NCBI RefSeq assembly: GCF_016545825.1
Contig: NC_052614.1
Span: 43,804,072 to 43,868,071, forward strand
Length of the DNA stretch: 64,000 bases
Direction of reading: 5' to 3'
DNA from: Eucalyptus grandis
Lineage: Eukaryota; Streptophyta; Magnoliopsida; Myrtales; Myrtaceae
The notes beneath the pieces are model-generated. The model was not told the origin of the DNA. It searched no databases and saw nothing but the letters and a program-made list of their open reading frames with translations. Shown piece after piece: positions 59,830-64,000 of the stretch (its first letter is position 1; each line of letters starts with the position of its first letter). The translations under genes and the position numbers were made by a program.

Positions 59830-60143
59830 GGAATAATAGTACAAATTTTCAATGAACTTTAGTCCAATATATAATGTTGTCCTTAAACTTTGAATTTGTG
59901 CAATGTAATTTATTAACTTTAGTTTAATGTACAATGTTATCTCTAAACTTTTTAACTTATTTAATGTGAGTCATTGAACTATTGATAAATGTTTGATATG
60001 GTTCCTAAGCTACATGAAAATACTTAAAAGTTCGCATACTACATTGAATACTGGATCAAAATTAGGTATTTAATTAAACAAATTAAAAGTCTATGGACGA
60101 TATTGTATATTGAACCAAAGTTTAGAAACTATTTGTGTTGCTT
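59830..60143. mobile_element. AT-rich TIR element, copy 2
   Basis: The left part AACTTTAGTCCAATATATAA is inverted at the right end (reverse complement AACTTTGGTTCAATATACAA). The interior has degenerate repeats of 'TTTAGT(C/T)(C/T)AAT(A/G)TA(C/T)AATGTT'. The right part also matches 27290-27395 (AATTAAAAGT...TATTGAA..AAAGTTTAGA). Confidence 0.55.
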
Positions 60144-61484
60144 TCCTATCTTCTACTTTTTAGTTATTTTTGTTTATTTATTTATCCTGTAATTTCTTTT
60201 AACATTTTTAGAAGCTGATGATTCTCCCATATCTTCTTTGCTGCTACTTTTAGAACTTGGACCAACTCCCGCTCTCTACAGATAAGGTTCCTCATAATCC
60301 GGACCAAGCATTGAATGCCAAAATAGCATGAAAACGACACCAAAGATAGGAACAACCACTTCGTTGACCGTCGCGGTGGGGCACATTGACATCTCCCTTT
60401 TCCTTTAAAAAAAAAAAAAAAAAAAAAAAAGGAGGTTTTTTTATAGCCTGAATTGAGTACCATGTCAAAATTGCTACAAAATTTATCCTCAATTCTACGG
60501 TTTTACACCTTCAAGTGCATTTTTTTTTTCCATTCAAACCAAAGCAAAGAATACTTTTTTTTTTCTTGCTAAAAGTGTGAAAAGGTTATAAGTGAATCTA
60601 TGAATCAAAACTCGAGTGAGTGAAAATTTTTGGAGTTTTGATGTAGAAAAATATCAACCATTAAATTAAGTTTAGAAAGTGAAAAAAAAAAGGTGAAAGT
60701 CTAACCATACGGGCAAGTACCTATTTTTTTTTTTTTTTCAAAACCACTCAGGCAAGTATCTATGTGAGATACATGTGCAAAATGCAAGGTTCTAAACTAG
60801 AGGAGTAAAATCATTGAGTAGATAGTTCAAATAATGTTTGTATTCTCCCTGGCCTACAAGAGTAGCGTCGCTATAATCCATAAGAGAGGTGATCATGGAT
60901 TCAACGACTCGATAGCCTGCGAAGGCCAACCCGGGTCTACTATGCCCGAGGCATAAATGAACAGGCGAGCCTCGGACAAACCCGTTTGCGCCTTGGGAAC
61001 TAACCCGATCTAGTCAGGTCCACCACGGCCCGGCTCCGATCCGTCTCACATGGGAAATTTAGGTCGGGGCAAGGGTTTTTTATCTCGGTATCGGGCCCGG
61101 GTCGCCCCGAACCCGCTCATCGGTTGGGTCCAAAAATCCAAGATGGGTATGTGTAATGGGCTTTAAGCCCAAGGAATTTGTCTCTCGGTAAGAAAGAAGC
61201 AAGCCGAGACCCAAGGCTGCTCGATCCACGGATGCCAAAGCCCGATCCAAGATCCGCAGGACGACCGTGGCTTCCTTTCCCCTTCAATTCAACTCTCTTT
61301 CCTCCGACAAACGGTCACACGATTCGCTTGGATCGTGGAACGTGGCTGTCCGCGCAGCATCTGACTGTCCGAAACTTCCCTAGAGCTTCCCCCCCGAAGA
61401 AAACGACACTCCCGTTTCCCCCCTATACGAAAGTCCCCGCTTTGTGCTGTTGCCCAGCTCCGTCGCCTGCATCTCCTCTTCTTC
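60144..61484. other. 5' flank of the GER gene with a poly(A) tract and repeat-like block
   Basis: A run of about 24 A at 60407-60430 may be a retroposon tail. 60900-61140 is GC-rich with CGGGCCCGGGTCGCCCCGAACCC words typical of hAT-like MITE ends, but I found no paired end. The GER promoter should lie in about 61180-61484. Confidence 0.4.
60710..60762 (-). mobile_element. Micro-insertion: A-tailed stub with 14-bp duplication
   Basis: On the minus strand the core (60724-60748) reads AGTGGTTTTG followed by an A run. Flanks CGGGCAAGTACCTA (60710-60723) and CAGGCAAGTATCTA (60749-60762) agree at 12 of 14 positions. Confidence 0.55.
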
Positions 61485-62985
61485 ATGATGGGAGGACCCA
61501 ACGGTATGTCCTGTCTCTCTCTCTCTGGTGGATGTGGGAATGCACTTCAAATTGCTGAAGAAATGTCTGAAAGAAAAAGACTCGTGATCAATCATACCCA
61601 TGATGCGATTTGCTTGTTTTGTTCAGTTACCGTGCGATGCGGATGTTCTATCCATGCTGTTTTTCGTGTATTTCTTGTTCGTTTGACCGGATGAATTGAG
61701 GGAAGGATAAATTTGCCTGTTTTGGGATCTGGGTCTTCCTCTGCAACCGAAACAGAGCCTGAATTCTCCAGATCTCCAGTCTTTTGACCCTGATTTGCTG
61801 TCTTTATCTTCCTTCTTGCCGTGGCAGATGCAGCTGGTGACTCCTTCCTCTCCGAGAAATCGGCCAAGGTCTTCGTCGCGGGCCACCGCGGTCTCGTGGG
61901 CTCGGCCATCGTGCAGAAACTCCGGGACCTGGGGTTCACCAATCTGGTCCTTCGAACCCACGCTGAGCTCGACCTCGCACGCCAGTCGGATGTCGAGGAC
62001 TTCTTCGCTGCCGAGAAGCCGCGGTTCGTGGTCCTTGCTGCTGCTAAGGTCGGCGGCATCCATGCCAATAACACGTACCCGGCAGATTTCATTGCCATCA
62101 ATCTTCAGATACAGACCAATGTCATTGACTCCGCCCATCGCCATGGCGTCAAGAAGCTCTTGTTTTTGGGATCTTCTTGCATTTATCCGAAATTTGCACC
62201 CCAGCCGATTCCGGAAGATGCTTTGCTAACTGGGCCCCTCGAACCCACTAATGAATGGTAATGCCACTAGTCCTATTCTTACTGAATTCGGGTTTTTTAT
62301 TCAAGTGCTATCTCGTAAGTCAACCTTAATTTTACCTGTGGTGTCTACCTTAATTTCTTCTTATCTTGTTTTTCATTAGAGACTTGGGATCTGTCATGAT
62401 CTGTTGTTTTTGTCAATGGCGCTCTGGTCTCTGATTTGGAGCTGTCTGTTTATGGTTAGGTATGCAGTTGCGAAAATTGCTGGGATTAAAATGTGTCAGG
62501 CTTATCGGATTCAGTACGGTTGGGATGCGATATCAGGAATGCCCACAAATTTGTACGGACCGAATGACAATTTTCATCCTGAGAATTCTCATGTCTTGCC
62601 AGCATTAATGAGGAGGTTTCATGAGGCAAAGGTGAGTGGAGCGAAGGAGGTTGTGGTGTGGGGAACAGGGAGTCCATTGAGGGAGTTTTTGCATGTGGAT
62701 GATTTAGCTGATGCGGTTGTTTTTCTGATGGAGAAGTATAGTGGGTTGGGGCATGTAAATGTTGGGAGCGGGAAGGAGGTGACTATCAAGGAATTGGCTG
62801 AGTTGGTGAAGGAGGTCGTGGGGTTCAAGGGTGAGCTTGTTTGGGATTCTTCGAAGCCAGATGGGACTCCTAGGAAGCTCATGGATAGTTCAAAACTAGC
62901 AAGTTTAGGTTGGACGCCAAAGATTTCTCTGAAGGAGGGTCTTTGCGATACTTATAAATGGTACTTGGAGAACGTGAAGCAATGA
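61485..62985 (+). CDS. GER1: GDP-L-fucose synthase (GDP-4-keto-6-deoxymannose epimerase-reductase), three exons
   Basis: Catalyses the last steps of de novo GDP-L-fucose synthesis: C3/C5 epimerisation and NADPH-dependent C4 reduction of GDP-4-keto-6-deoxymannose, in the cytosol, supplying fucose for cell-wall polymers and glycans. Exons 61485-61503, 61828-62257 and 62460-62985 (GT-AG) give 975 bp, 324 aa. No ATG opens exon 2, so the tiny first exon (MMGGPN) supplies the start; ATG 61488 is an alternative. Motifs: Rossmann loop [15 protein letters not shown], catalytic Ser in [12 protein letters not shown], YxxxK in [13 protein letters not shown] (split by intron 2), substrate region [21 protein letters not shown], and [12 protein letters not shown]. 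The length is normal for plant GER1/GER2. No sign of damage. GER1 versus GER2 cannot be decided. Confidence 0.93.
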
Positions 62986-64000
62986 TGCAGGTGCTTCACT
63001 GGAGATCTCTATTGTGGTGCTCTTTATATTCTGTTTTCTTTGGTTGTTTCACTGATTCATTGCAGTAGAGATGAACATGTATAACAATGCTTTGGTCTTT
63101 CCGATATTGGTGTTCTGCCATGTGTCAATTACCACTCGATGAGCATTTGTCACCAGTTAGTGTTATTATTGAGAGAATAAGAGTTGTGAGTTGTACCTAT
63201 TACCTTGTCAATTGCAGACAATACATGATGTCGATGCTTCTGCCGGTTATAGTACTGCTCTTAGTTACTGCATCTTGTCAGTTGCTTAGATGTGTATAAT
63301 ATATGTTGTTGGATGCTTTAGTCAAATATTCTTTCCAAAAACTCAACACTGTAATCCTTTTGTTATTTTTATCAGCATTTATGGAGAATGTTGAGGATTC
63401 CATAAACTGAGCTGAATTATTGTATGCTGTTCTTCATTCAGACATGTGCTATAAAGATATACGTACTATTTTATTTAGTCAACAGAAAAAGAGAGATATG
63501 GAGTATTGTTTTTTCCCTTTCTTCCATTATGCAGTCTGAATGAACCTTTTGCTTGGTTTCTTTGAAGAAATTAGCCATTTTGATTATGTATTGTCTATTA
63601 TATGGATCATTTTATAGGTCTTGTGTTTTGATGCTCATCTATTGAGATTGCTTTGTCGTTGGCTTAAGAACACTACTTGATTACTTATGTGGCTAACTGT
63701 TTGTTTAGACATTCCTGTAGAAATGTTTGTAATTCTCAATTCACATTTTCATTGAGCCGCTTCTTTCTATACATTTGATTAGGTGCAACAACACATTCCC
63801 TGCACCAGTACTTTTCTTTTTCTTGTTGTAGTTCCCTATTTTAGCACTTAGATATAGTTTCCCTATCAAATTGTTTAATTGGTAGAATATCGAACAGTGA
63901 TCATGTAGTAAAGACTCAACTCTTCACCATGAAATAGACCAGTTTTCATACTCAAAATCTCCATTTTCAAGGAGTCACTAATCTTGCTGCTAAGCTTATG
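62986..64000 (+). other. 3' UTR of the GER gene and downstream flank
   Basis: AT-rich sequence with no further gene recognised up to the window edge. Confidence 0.5.

Noticed and set aside
60182..60492. Minus-strand frames next to the long A tract
   Set aside because: They run through homopolymer and show no recognisable protein.
61592..62144. Minus-strand frames of about 170 codons over GER exon 2
   Set aside because: Shadow of the conserved GER coding strand.
61821..62257. GER protein starting at 61821
   Set aside because: This codon is GTG and lies across the intron acceptor; the frame is supplied by the upstream micro-exon.

Overview
This window is nuclear DNA from a flowering plant, most likely a woody eudicot. 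Coding sequence is split by many short introns with GT-AG borders. Intergenic DNA is AT-rich and crowded with hAT, Mutator-like, SINE and Copia relics. All five supported genes are plant-type housekeeping or signalling genes. I cannot name the species; Myrtales is only a guess.

Layout. 1-13.1 kb is a transposon graveyard: a hAT transposase relic split by a Mutator-like element and a tRNA-derived SINE, a second hAT relic split by a MITE, an ASCC2-like pseudogene scrap, a 3 kb imperfect inverted repeat and a hAT BED-finger scrap. 13.56-20.49 kb (+) is an eight-exon HD-domain 5'-deoxynucleotidase gene (HDDC2 type) with a hAT element in intron 5. 21.72-23.56 kb (-) is a six-exon cinnamoyl-CoA-reductase-like gene with a GC-AG intron and degenerate catalytic motifs. 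24-31.5 kb holds a second Mutator-like element, AT-rich repeats and a broken Copia polyprotein. 31.5-36.2 kb (-) is a 14-exon AFG1-like ATPase gene with a tandem duplication in its upstream flank. 38.9-42.3 kb carries two more Mutator-like elements. 44.4-48.35 kb (-) is an 11-exon LRR receptor kinase of subfamily II. 52.1-57.9 kb is a four-copy tandem array of 1.3-1.6 kb units I do not recognise. 61.5-63.0 kb (+) is a three-exon GDP-fucose synthase (GER) gene.

The genes do not form a pathway. From memory, the set HDDC2 / CCR-like / AFG1-like / LRR-II kinase resembles the Arabidopsis paralogous blocks around At2g23820-At2g23950 and At4g30470-At4g30520, so the gene order looks like conserved ancestral microsynteny into which the repeats have been inserted. 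GER does not belong to those blocks as I remember them.

The most unusual observations are: (1) at least eight tiny insertions (16-40 bp), mostly just a few bases ending in CGACC plus an A-tract, each flanked by a 10-19 bp direct duplication; (2) the four-unit array, in which the two inner units share a deletion; (3) the long inverted repeat at 7.7-10.6 kb; (4) the datable nested insertions with exact target duplications. I found no credible new multi-gene system. Exon borders were worked out by hand from reading frame, splice consensus and family similarity.
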